Below, one piece after another: positions 55,686 through 64,000 of a DNA stretch of 64,000 bases; within the stretch, counting starts at the first letter, position 1, and each line of letters begins with the position of its first letter. The position numbers were made by a program, and so were the translations under genes. Location: NCBI RefSeq assembly GCF_030646845.1, contig NZ_JAUSLE010000007.1:62001-126000 (forward strand), written 5' to 3'. This DNA comes from Rhodoferax sp. GTDB taxonomy: Bacteria > Pseudomonadota > Gammaproteobacteria > Burkholderiales > Burkholderiaceae_C. The notes under the pieces are model-generated. The model saw only the letters and a list, made by a program, of their open reading frames with translations. It had not been told where the DNA came from and searched no databases.

Positions 55686-56924
55686 CTAACCGCCACCTTT
55701 GCCCGTAGCAGCCTGGCCCAGGTTCCACAGCGGCAGGAACACCCCCAGCGCCAGCAGCAGTACCAGAACGGCAATGACCGCCAGCAAAACGGGCTCAATG
55801 GCAGCGGAGAGGCCCTTGATGCTGTAGTCGGTTTCACGTTCGTACATGCCGGCGATTTCAAACAGCAGCGAATCGAGCTCGCCGGTTTCTTCACCCACCG
55901 AGATCATTTGCAGCACCACGGGCGTGAACACCCCGGTGGCGGCGGCGCAGCGCGAGATGCTCTCGCCGCGCTCAATGCCATCGCGCATTTGCTCGATGCG
56001 GCTGCCTATAAAGGCGTTGTCCACGGTCTGCGCCACCACGGTGAGCGCCTGCACCAGCGGCACACCGCTTTGGCTGGACAGCGCAAAGCTGCGGGCAAAG
56101 CGCGCCAGGGTGGCTTTCAAGACAATGTCCCCCACGATGGGCAGCTTGAGCTTGCGGGCGTCCCACCGGTAACGCCCCTCAGGCGTGCGCAGGTAGCCAC
56201 GTATCACCACCACCGCACCAATGGCGGCCGCCAGCAACAAGGGCCACCAGGCCAGCATCCAGCCCGAGAAAGCCAGCAGACCGCGTGTGATGATGGGCAA
56301 CTCGGCATTGAAGCCGGCAAACACCTTGGCAAACACCGGAATCACGAATATGTTGAGAATCACCACTGCGATGGCCATGGCGATCATCACGAACATGGGG
56401 TAGCGCATGGCCTGCTTGATGCGTTCGCGCACATCGCGCTCGAACTCCATGTGTTCGTTCAGACGCAAGAACACCTCGGTGAGCCGGCCCGTCATTTCCC
56501 CGACCCTGATCATGGAAATATAGAAGGCGCCGAACACGTCTGTGTGGCGCGCCATGGCCGCCGACAACTCGCGTCCCTGGTCCAGGCTTGAGCGTATGTC
56601 TTTGAGCATCTCCACCATGGCGGGCTTGGTGGCCGAGGCCTGCAGTCCGGCAAAGGCCCGCAAAATGGGTACACCCGCTTTGTTGAGCGTGTACATCTGG
56701 CGCGAAAACACCAAAATGTCTTCCACCACCAGCGGCTTGCGGCTCAGACGCGCCAGCCAGCCGTCTGCGCTGCTCTCCGTTTTCGCAACTGCAATAGCGA
56801 TGTGAACAGGCGCCACGCCGATAGACAGAAGCTGGTCAGCCACGCCGCCTTCGCTCAAGGCTTCCAGTTGACCCTCGACTGCTTCCCCCCGGGCGTTGCG
56901 CCCACGCCATGCATAGACAGCCAT
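55686..56924 (-). CDS. mshG: MSHA inner-membrane platform protein MshG (GspF type)
   Basis: 412 residues with the two GspF/PilC repeats (FSRQMYTLNKAGVPILRAF and FARSFALSSQSGVPLVQAL) and three membrane segments. The GspF cytoplasmic domain probably contacts MshE. The start lies 7 nt after the mshE stop. Confidence 0.94.
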   Translation of the reverse strand: MAVYAWRGRNARGEAVEGQLEALSEGGVADQLLSIGVAPVHIAIAVAKTESSADGWLARLSRKPLVVEDILVFSRQMYTLNKAGVPILRAFAGLQASATKPAMVEMLKDIRSSLDQGRELSAAMARHTDVFGAFYISMIRVGEMTGRLTEVFLRLNEHMEFERDVRERIKQAMRYPMFVMIAMAIAVVILNIFVIPVFAKVFAGFNAELPIITRGLLAFSGWMLAWWPLLLAAAIGAVVVIRGYLRTPEGRYRWDARKLKLPIVGDIVLKATLARFARSFALSSQSGVPLVQALTVVAQTVDNAFIGSRIEQMRDGIERGESISRCAAATGVFTPVVLQMISVGEETGELDSLLFEIAGMYERETDYSIKGLSAAIEPVLLAVIAVLVLLLALGVFLPLWNLGQAATGKGGG

Positions 56925-56930
56925 TAGGGG

Positions 56931-58682
56931 TTATTCCTGTTCATCCACGTCGAAACCTATGCGCAACGCTTCAGCGAGCGAGGTGCGGCCCTCGCGCACG
57001 AGCTGCAGCGCATGATGGGCCAGCGTGTGCCCCTTCATCCGCTCGCGCGCTGTGCGCATGAACGCGGCTGGATCAGAACGGGAGGCAGCCTGGGTAAGGA
57101 CAGCATCCATTTCAAGCAACTCATACACCCCTTGCCGACCCGAGTAACCGGTACCGTTGCAGGCCGAGCAACCGCGGCCCCGCTTGGGCGACACCTCCGC
57201 CCCGGTTTCAAGCATGGTGTTCAGCCACGCCTGTTCCTGGGGGCTGGGCGTATGGAGTTCACTGCATTCAATGCAATTGAGGCGCACCAGCCGCTGGGCG
57301 ATGACCGCCTGCAGCGAGGTCGCGACCATGAACGGCGGCACCCCCATGTCAAGCAGGCGAAACGGTGTGCTGATCGCATCGCGGGTGTGCAAGGTGGACA
57401 ACACCAGGTGCCCCGTGATGGCGGCGCGCAGGCCGATTTCCGCGGTTTCGGCGTCCCGCATTTCGCCCACCAAAATCACGTCAGGGTCTTGCCGCAAGGT
57501 GGAACGCAAGACACGGGCAAAAGTGAGCTCGATCTTGTCGTTGACCTGGACTTGGGTGATGCCGGGCAAACGGTATTCCACCGGGTCTTCCACGGTGATG
57601 ACCTTCAACTCGGCGGCATTGATTTCAGCCAGTGCGGCGTACAAAGTGGTTGTCTTGCCTGAACCCGTTGGCCCGGTGACCAGCACCAGCCCTGCGCTGC
57701 GCCCCAACACTTCGCGAAAGCGCTTGAGCATCTCGTCGGGCATACCGATGCTGTCGAGGCGGCGCATGGCGGCGCCCTGATTGAGCAGACGCATCACGGC
57801 CGACTCGCCGTAGGTGGTGGGCAAGGTGGACAGGCGCACATCAATGGTGTACTCTTTCAGCCGCACGCTAAAACGGCCATCCTGCGGCAGACGCTTTTCA
57901 GAGATATCAAGCCCCGCCATCAACTTGAGGCGCTGGGCCAGCGCGCCGCCAATGCGCTTGTCAGCCTGCGTCTGGGTCTGCAATATGCCATCCACACGAA
58001 CGCGTATTTGCAGCCCCGCTTCTTGCGGTTCGATGTGCACATCCGACGCGCCAACCTGCACTGCATCTTCAAACAGCGATTGCAGCAACCGCACCACCGG
58101 TGCGCCCTCGATGCCAACCGTCGCCGTGAGTTCACCGAAGTCAACCGCGTCGCCCAGGTCCTTCTCCAGCGCCCGGGCAAGCCCGCTGATTTCTTCGGTG
58201 CGGCGGTAAAGGCGGTCAAACGCCAGCGCCAACTGGCTTTCAGGCACGGCCGCAATGGCAATCGAGCGCTTGAGCAGGCGAGTCAACTCGTCAAAGGCAA
58301 ACAAATCCAGCGGGTCACCCAGGGCCACCAGCAAATTGTCGCCCTTGTCTTCCAGCACCAGGGCACGAAAACGCCGGGCCGCCGACTCGGGCAGAAGCCT
58401 CACGACATCGGCACGAAACGGAAAGGTTTTGAGGTTGACAAACGGAATGCGCAACTGGCGCGCGAGGCCATTGGCCAGCAGCTCTTCGGTGATGATGCCG
58501 GTTTCAATCAGCAGCCGACCGACCTTCTTGCCGGTTTGCCGTTGCAGCTCAAGTGTTTGCTGCAGTTGCTCCTGCGAAATCAGACGCTGTTGCACCAGCA
58601 CATCGCCCAGCCGCAATTTCTCGGGCCGACCTGGCACGGGGGCTGTGCTGGTCTGCACGGGAGAGGCTGCTGCCATGTTCAT
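56931..58682 (-). CDS. mshE: MSHA assembly ATPase MshE (GspE type)
   Basis: 583 residues. The N-terminal domain contains RLGDVLVQQRLISQEQL (24-40), QTGKKVGRLLIETGIIT and so on: the MshEN c-di-GMP-binding motif (RLGxxLVxxGxIS...Q). The ATPase core has Walker A GPTGSGKTT, the Asp box ITVEDPVEYRLPG, Walker B ILVGEMRDAETA and His box LSTLHTRDA. A zinc-binding CIEC...CSAC lies near residue 480-520. It powers pilus extension. Confidence 0.95.
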   Translation of the reverse strand: MNMAAASPVQTSTAPVPGRPEKLRLGDVLVQQRLISQEQLQQTLELQRQTGKKVGRLLIETGIITEELLANGLARQLRIPFVNLKTFPFRADVVRLLPESAARRFRALVLEDKGDNLLVALGDPLDLFAFDELTRLLKRSIAIAAVPESQLALAFDRLYRRTEEISGLARALEKDLGDAVDFGELTATVGIEGAPVVRLLQSLFEDAVQVGASDVHIEPQEAGLQIRVRVDGILQTQTQADKRIGGALAQRLKLMAGLDISEKRLPQDGRFSVRLKEYTIDVRLSTLPTTYGESAVMRLLNQGAAMRRLDSIGMPDEMLKRFREVLGRSAGLVLVTGPTGSGKTTTLYAALAEINAAELKVITVEDPVEYRLPGITQVQVNDKIELTFARVLRSTLRQDPDVILVGEMRDAETAEIGLRAAITGHLVLSTLHTRDAISTPFRLLDMGVPPFMVATSLQAVIAQRLVRLNCIECSELHTPSPQEQAWLNTMLETGAEVSPKRGRGCSACNGTGYSGRQGVYELLEMDAVLTQAASRSDPAAFMRTARERMKGHTLAHHALQLVREGRTSLAEALRIGFDVDEQE

Positions 58683-58800
58683 GGGCCGTTCCTTGGGCTA
58701 AAAAACTTCAAAAATGATAGCACGTTGCGCAAGAATGACGGGGCAGAGACCACTTTCGAGTAAAAGTGATCGGCGCAGCCACCGCGGCAGGCCCGAAACG

Positions 58801-59436
58801 CTAATGCAAATGACGGGGCTTGCGCCCGCCCCCGTGCCCCCCACCACCGTGACCGCCGCCGCCTGAGCCGCGCGGAGGTTTCCCAAGCTGCAGCGAACTC
58901 ACCAGATCATCAAAACGCTGGCCGAACAACTTGTCGATTTCAGCTACCACGCCACCCAGCTCAGCACCATCAAAATGGCGCTCCATCATGTTGATGACGT
59001 CCTGCACCAGCAAATCGCGCTGTACCTGCATGATGGCCGCAGGGTCTGGCCCCACAAAGAGCATCACGAAGTCGTCACGAGACTCGGAGTCCGACTCTTC
59101 GTCTTCATCGTCAAACTCGGCGTCATAAAAGGTGACCTCGATCGCTGCGCCCGCCTGCGCCAGCTCATTCAGGTTCATACACATTTCATCCAGCACCTGG
59201 CGAAAATCGTCGTCACCCGCCACAGTCCAGCACATCTGCAACAAGTGCTCCTGAGGATCAAATTTGATGCCGGGTTCGTCTTCGTAGGAACTGCTGGCCG
59301 CATCGGCCAATGAACGCGCACCGGCATACTTCCACAGCGGTTTGAGGGCATCCTGGATCTGCTCGAAAACAACATCGGCGCGCAGGGCCACCTGGCCATG
59401 AACATGGATCTCAAAAGGAGCGTTATAGCGTGGCAT
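58801..59436 (-). CDS. DUF6806-like conserved protein
   Basis: 211 residues: MPRYNAPFEIHVHGQVALR, an acidic central part (EFDDEDEESDSESRDDF) and a C-terminal Gly/His-rich tail ending HGGGRKPRHLH that could bind metal ions. Known to me only as a conserved protein of Comamonadaceae; no function. 118 nt separate it from mshE, so it may be independent of the msh operon. Confidence 0.8.
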   Translation of the reverse strand: MPRYNAPFEIHVHGQVALRADVVFEQIQDALKPLWKYAGARSLADAASSSYEDEPGIKFDPQEHLLQMCWTVAGDDDFRQVLDEMCMNLNELAQAGAAIEVTFYDAEFDDEDEESDSESRDDFVMLFVGPDPAAIMQVQRDLLVQDVINMMERHFDGAELGGVVAEIDKLFGQRFDDLVSSLQLGKPPRGSGGGGHGGGGHGGGRKPRHLH

Positions 59437-60836
<1,400 letters not shown>

Positions 60837-60843
60837 GGCGAGC

Positions 60844-61944
60844 ATGAGGCTGAGCCGAACCCGCGTCAGCCTGGGCCTGCTCGGCCTGGCCCTGATGGCG
60901 GCGGGGCTGGTGATATGGCAGGACCAAGCTACGGAGATGGCGCCAGTTGTCGACGCCGCAGAGCGAACGAACTCTGCGTTCGTCCGCTCCATGCAAGACA
61001 CCGTGCCCGACGGCGACTTGCGGTCGCTGCAAGGCCGCCAACAGCACGGACCAACCGCCCCCCTCGCCTACCCTGAACTCAAACGCCTGTTTGACTACTA
61101 TTTGAGCGCGGTTGGCGAGCAAAGCATTGAAGCGATCACGCAGCAGATCAGCAGTGAATTGGAGCGCCGTCTGCCAGCGAACCAAGCGCGTGAGGCCAAG
61201 AGGCTGCTGGCCCTGTACCTGGAATTCAAACGTGAACTGGTCGCGCTGGAGCAAAAACCTGAATTGGCGGGCTCTGGCGTGCAGGCCATCCGCCGACGCC
61301 TGATGGCCATGCAGGATCTGCGCTCTGGCTTCTTCAGCGCACAGGAAACACAGGGCATGTTTGGTTTTGACGATGCCTACGACATGGATGCCGTGGCCCG
61401 GCTGGAGATCAGCCAGAACCCCAATTTGAGCGACGCGCAGAAGAAGGAGCAACTCACAGCTCTTGATGACGCCATGCCCGCGGCCCTGCGCAACGAGCGA
61501 GACGCGAGCCGGGTGGTAGTCAGAATCGAGCAGATGGCGCAGGCGATGCGCGCCAAGGGAGCCAACGACGATGAGGTCTATCGCATGCGTGCCAAGGAAC
61601 TCGATCCTCAGGCGGCGTCCCGACTGGCCGAGGTTGACCGGGAGGAACAGGCATGGAAGAGCCGCATCGCCATCTACTTGAACGAACGCAGCAGACTGCT
61701 GCAAGCACATGCAGATGCGCCCGATTCAACGCGTCAACTCGCCTTGACCCAGCTGCAGCAGTCCCAATTCACCCCCGGAGGAGCGGCGTCGCCTGGCGGC
61801 TTACGAGCAGTAGAGGCCGTCGAGGACAGGCAGCGCTTGATCGCAACCATGCACGGTTGTTGCTGCTGCGATATTTTGTATGTTGGTGCCCGGGACCGGA
61901 ATCGAACCGGTACGCCCCTTATGCAGGAAAGCGGCGGATTTTAA
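60844..61944 (+). CDS. Lipase-specific foldase (LifO), with a likely C-terminal frameshift
   Basis: 366 residues as read. An N-terminal membrane anchor (LGLLGLALMAAGLVIW) precedes a periplasmic helical domain with RSMQDTVPDGDL and FDYYLSAVGE, the foldase signature. Near the end the frame reads FTPGGAASPGGLRAV and then continues into tRNA-Leu. Removing one C from CCCCC at 61772-61776 gives FTPEERRRLAAYEQ and a stop at 61813, which fits the family. It folds the preceding lipase in the periplasm. Confidence 0.85.
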   Translation: MRLSRTRVSLGLLGLALMAAGLVIWQDQATEMAPVVDAAERTNSAFVRSMQDTVPDGDLRSLQGRQQHGPTAPLAYPELKRLFDYYLSAVGEQSIEAITQQISSELERRLPANQAREAKRLLALYLEFKRELVALEQKPELAGSGVQAIRRRLMAMQDLRSGFFSAQETQGMFGFDDAYDMDAVARLEISQNPNLSDAQKKEQLTALDDAMPAALRNERDASRVVVRIEQMAQAMRAKGANDDEVYRMRAKELDPQAASRLAEVDREEQAWKSRIAIYLNERSRLLQAHADAPDSTRQLALTQLQQSQFTPGGAASPGGLRAVEAVEDRQRLIATMHGCCCCDILYVGARDRNRTGTPLMQESGGF

Positions 61945-61977
61945 GTCCGATGTGTCTACCAATTCCACCACCCGGGC
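61884..61977 (-). tRNA. tRNA-Leu (UAA)
   Basis: Acceptor arm GCCCGGG/CCCGGGC, encoded CCA, D-loop GTGGAATTGGTAGACAC, anticodon TAA in GGACTTAAAATCC, a long variable arm and GGTTCGATTCC. Class II tRNA, 94 nt. Confidence 0.94.
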
Positions 61978-61997
61978 TCGACTGTCCATTGTGAAAC

Positions 61998-62032
61998 AAA
62001 AAAGCCCCGACAGTTCAACTGGCGAGGCTTTT
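61998..62032 (-). terminator. Terminator after tRNA-Cys
   Basis: On the minus strand AAGCC...GGCTT arms enclose CAGTT/AACTG, and the stem is followed by six T. It separates tRNA-Cys from tRNA-Leu. Confidence 0.75.
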
Positions 62033-62057
62033 GCAGCCAGAATTCAACCGGAATTCC

Positions 62058-62131
62058 TGGAGGCGCGACCCAGAGTCGAACTGGGCTAGACGGATTTGCA
62101 ATCCGTTGCATAACCGATTTGCTATCGCGCC
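62058..62131 (-). tRNA. tRNA-Cys (GCA)
   Basis: Acceptor GGCGCGA pairs with TCGCGCC; anticodon GCA in GGATTGCAAATCC; T arm CCCAGTTCGACTCTGGG; CCA encoded. 74 nt. Confidence 0.93.
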
Positions 62132-62142
62132 ACTTTTCTGAC

Positions 62143-62171
62143 AAAAAAGGGAAGCACGAGCTTCCCTTTTT
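62143..62171. terminator. Terminator between tRNA-Gly and tRNA-Cys
   Basis: AAAAAGGGAAGC and GCTTCCCTTTTT form a 12-bp stem around ACGA with A/T tracts on both sides. Confidence 0.85.
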
Positions 62172-62176
62172 GAATT

Positions 62177-62252
62177 TGGAGCGGGAAAAGAGTCTCGAAC
62201 TCTCGACCTCAACCTTGGCAAGGTTGCGCTCTACCAACTGAGCTAGTCCCGC
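62177..62252 (-). tRNA. tRNA-Gly (GCC), copy 1
   Basis: Acceptor GCGGGAC on the minus strand, D arm AGCTCAGTTGGTAGAGC, anticodon GCC in ACCTTGCCAAGGT, T arm GAGAGTTCGAGACTC, CCA encoded. 76 nt. Confidence 0.93.
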
Positions 62253-62285
62253 AAAAACTAAAAAATGAAACTCCATCTTGAATAA

Positions 62286-62361
62286 TGGAGCGGGAGAAGA
62301 GTCTCGAACTCTCGACCTCAACCTTGGCAAGGTTGCGCTCTACCAACTGAGCTACTCCCGC
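62286..62361 (-). tRNA. tRNA-Gly (GCC), copy 2
   Basis: Same anticodon and almost the same sequence as copy 1, with a C-to-G change near the acceptor/D-arm junction (GCGGGAGTAGC) and a compensating change in the 3' arm. 34 nt upstream of copy 1 in transcription. Confidence 0.93.
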
Positions 62362-62424
62362 GTTTCAAGCCTCAGATTATATCGCATTTATTCAGGCCCT
62401 TTGGAAGCCTGGGCTGAAAAGCAA

Positions 62425-64000
62425 TCAGTGTTTAACCGACCCGGCCTGCTCAGGAGCCGGCACCGTAGCTGCCGCCGCCGCAGCCACCACTGGCTCGTCT
62501 TCTGGCAAGGGCGTTGGCATTCTCTCCAAGGCAATCTCCAGCACCTTGTCAATCCAGCGCACCGGCACAATCTCAAGTCCGTTCTTCACGTTCTCAGGAA
62601 TGTCCTGCAAGTCCTTGGCGTTCTCTTCCGGAATCAACACTGTCTTGATGCCACCCCGCAAAGCCGCCAGCAACTTTTCCTTCAGGCCGCCAATGGCCGT
62701 CACCTCACCGCGCAACGTAATTTCGCCGGTCATCGCGACATCGCCCCGCACCGGAATACCTGTCATGGCCGAGACAAAGGCGGTGGTCATTGCGGCACCC
62801 GCACTGGGACCGTCCTTGGGCGTGGCCCCGTCCGGCACGTGGATATGAATATCCTTTTTCTCAAAAAACTCATCCGTGATGCCGAGACGACGCGAACGGC
62901 TACGCACGACAGTGCGCGCGGCTTCAACCGATTCCTTCATCACATCGCCCAGTGAACCTGTGCGCGTGATCACGCCCTTGCCGGGCATCATGGCGGCCTC
63001 GATGGTCAGCAGATCGCCACCGACTTCAGTCCACGCCAGTCCAACCACCTGCCCGACCTGATTCTGTTGCTCGGCACGACCGTAGTTGTACTTGCGAACA
63101 CCCAGATAATCATTCAGGTTGTCGCCGGTTACCTTCACCTGCGGCACCATCTTCTTGAGTTGCAGGCCTTTCACCACCTTGCGGCAAATCTTGGAGAGTT
63201 CGCGTTCCAGCGAACGCACGCCCGCCTCACGGGTGTAGTAACGGACGATGTCCCGGATTGCCTCTTCGCTGACCAGCAATTCTTCTTCCTTGACACCGTT
63301 GTTCTTCAACTGCTTGGGCAACAGGTATTTGACGGCAATGCTGGTTTTTTCGTCTTCGGTGTAACCGGACAGGCGAATCACTTCCATGCGATCCAGCAAG
63401 GCCGGCGGAATGTTCATGGAGTTGGAGGTCGCCACGAACATCACGTCGCTCAAATCAAAATCAACCTCGACATAGTGGTCACCGAACTTGTGGTTTTGCT
63501 CCGGGTCCAGCACCTCCAGCAGGGCACTGGATGGATCGCCCCGGAAGTCGGTTCCCAGCTTGTCGATTTCATCCAGCAGGAACAGTGGGTTGCGCGTTCC
63601 GACCTTGGACAGGCTTTGCAGCACTTTGCCTGGCATCGCACCGATATAAGTACGGCGATGGCCGCGAATTTCAGCTTCATCGCGCATACCACCCAGCGCC
63701 ATGCGCACGTATTTGCGCCCGGTGGCCTTGGCAATGGACTGCCCCAGCGAGGTCTTGCCTACGCCCGGAGGCCCGACCAGGCACAGAATCGGCGCCTTGA
63801 CCTTGTCGACCCGCTGCTGCACAGCAAGGTACTCAACAATACGGTCCTTGACCTTGTCCAGGCCATAGTGATCTTCATTCAGCACATTCTCGGCATTGGC
63901 CAGGTTGTGCTTGATCTTGGTCTTGGCCGCCCAAGGCAAGCCGGTCAGTACATCAATGTAGTTGCGCACCACGGTCGCTTCCGCCGACATGGGTGACATG
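62425..64000 (-). CDS. lon: ATP-dependent Lon protease, C-terminal part (runs off right edge)
   Basis: About 525 codons of the C-terminal part. Walker [10 protein letters not shown], Walker [12 protein letters not shown], the sensor [16 protein letters not shown], and the protease domain with catalytic Ser in [10 protein letters not shown] and Lys in [10 protein letters not shown]. The visible ATG at 63997-63999 is internal; full Lon has about 280 residues more upstream. A Val/Ala-rich C-terminal tail follows ([18 protein letters not shown]). Degrades misfolded and regulatory proteins. Confidence 0.96.
   Translation of the reverse strand, partial: MSPMSAEATVVRNYIDVLTGLPWAAKTKIKHNLANAENVLNEDHYGLDKVKDRIVEYLAVQQRVDKVKAPILCLVGPPGVGKTSLGQSIAKATGRKYVRMALGGMRDEAEIRGHRRTYIGAMPGKVLQSLSKVGTRNPLFLLDEIDKLGTDFRGDPSSALLEVLDPEQNHKFGDHYVEVDFDLSDVMFVATSNSMNIPPALLDRMEVIRLSGYTEDEKTSIAVKYLLPKQLKNNGVKEEELLVSEEAIRDIVRYYTREAGVRSLERELSKICRKVVKGLQLKKMVPQVKVTGDNLNDYLGVRKYNYGRAEQQNQVGQVVGLAWTEVGGDLLTIEAAMMPGKGVITRTGSLGDVMKESVEAARTVVRSRSRRLGITDEFFEKKDIHIHVPDGATPKDGPSAGAAMTTAFVSAMTGIPVRGDVAMTGEITLRGEVTAIGGLKEKLLAALRGGIKTVLIPEENAKDLQDIPENVKNGLEIVPVRWIDKVLEIALERMPTPLPEDEPVVAAAAAATVPAPEQAGSVKH

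Noticed and set aside
55413..56591. 392-codon plus-strand ORF over mshG and the mshA-mshG gap
   Set aside because: Shadow of mshG; translation is Gln/His-rich without family resemblance.

Overview
The window looks like chromosomal DNA of a Burkholderiales betaproteobacterium, most likely a Comamonadaceae member of the Rhodoferax/Polaromonas/Acidovorax type. This rests on gene order (addB-like nuclease / trxA / rho / rpmE; pstSCAB-phoU-phoB-phoR; clpA-clpS-icd; exbBD-lpxK-kdsB-adk), high GC, family-level sequence recognition and a dispersed palindromic repeat of the type I associate with this family. The assignment is from recall, not from a search.

Layout. 1-3.9 kb: N-terminal part of an AddB-like nuclease/helicase (runs off the left edge), trxA, rho and a type B rpmE, with terminators. 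3.9-7.3 kb: a GT-C-like membrane protein and a GNAT acetyltransferase overlapping a nitrilase-family amidohydrolase. 7.3-14.1 kb: the complete phosphate regulon on the minus strand (pstS-pstC-pstA-pstB-phoU-phoB-phoR), with a clear Pho box ahead of pstS. 14.1-16.8 kb: patatin lipoprotein, iron-type solute-binding protein, DUF1499 protein. 16.7-21 kb: clpA (interrupted by one in-frame stop), clpS, icd. 21-24.2 kb: an exported Ala/Lys-rich protein, a DUF192 protein, sodB, xseA. 24.5-28.4 kb: exbB-exbD-lpxK-Trm112-kdsB-adk, an envelope operon. 28.4-30.5 kb: asparaginase divergent from lexA, which has two SOS boxes. 30.6-40 kb: hydroxyacid dehydrogenase, MFS transporter, two GSTs, and an acyl-CoA catabolic block (3-hydroxyacyl-CoA dehydrogenase, enoyl-CoA hydratase, Crp-type regulator, APH-like kinase, acyl-CoA dehydrogenase).

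40-58.7 kb is a long minus-strand MSHA-type IV pilus locus. In transcription order it reads mshE, mshG, mshA, mshC, mshD, mshO, mshP, mshQ, mshI, a PilN-like gene, mshJ, mshK, mshL, mshM, mshN, followed by an HD-GYP gene. MshE carries the N-terminal c-di-GMP-binding motif, so an HD-GYP phosphodiesterase at the end of the locus makes functional sense. 58.8-64 kb: a DUF6806-like protein, a lipase with its foldase, four tRNA genes (Leu, Cys, Gly, Gly) separated by terminators, and the C-terminal part of lon running off the right edge.

Most of the window is housekeeping. The points that deserve checking are: (1) clpA carries a single in-frame TAA inside its second AAA+ module; (2) the lipase foldase has an apparent one-base insertion in a C tract, so its reading frame runs into tRNA-Leu; (3) a family of ~50-nt dispersed repeats occurs between genes and apparently inside xseA, lpxK and a small gene after lexA; (4) a decayed second copy of part of the mshC pseudopilin lies between mshA and mshC; (5) a Pho-box-like direct repeat and a perfect DnaA box lie upstream of exbB; (6) the APH-kinase/acyl-CoA dehydrogenase pair suggests 4-hydroxyacyl-CoA catabolism. 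No CRISPR array, prophage, insertion sequence or obvious defence system was seen.
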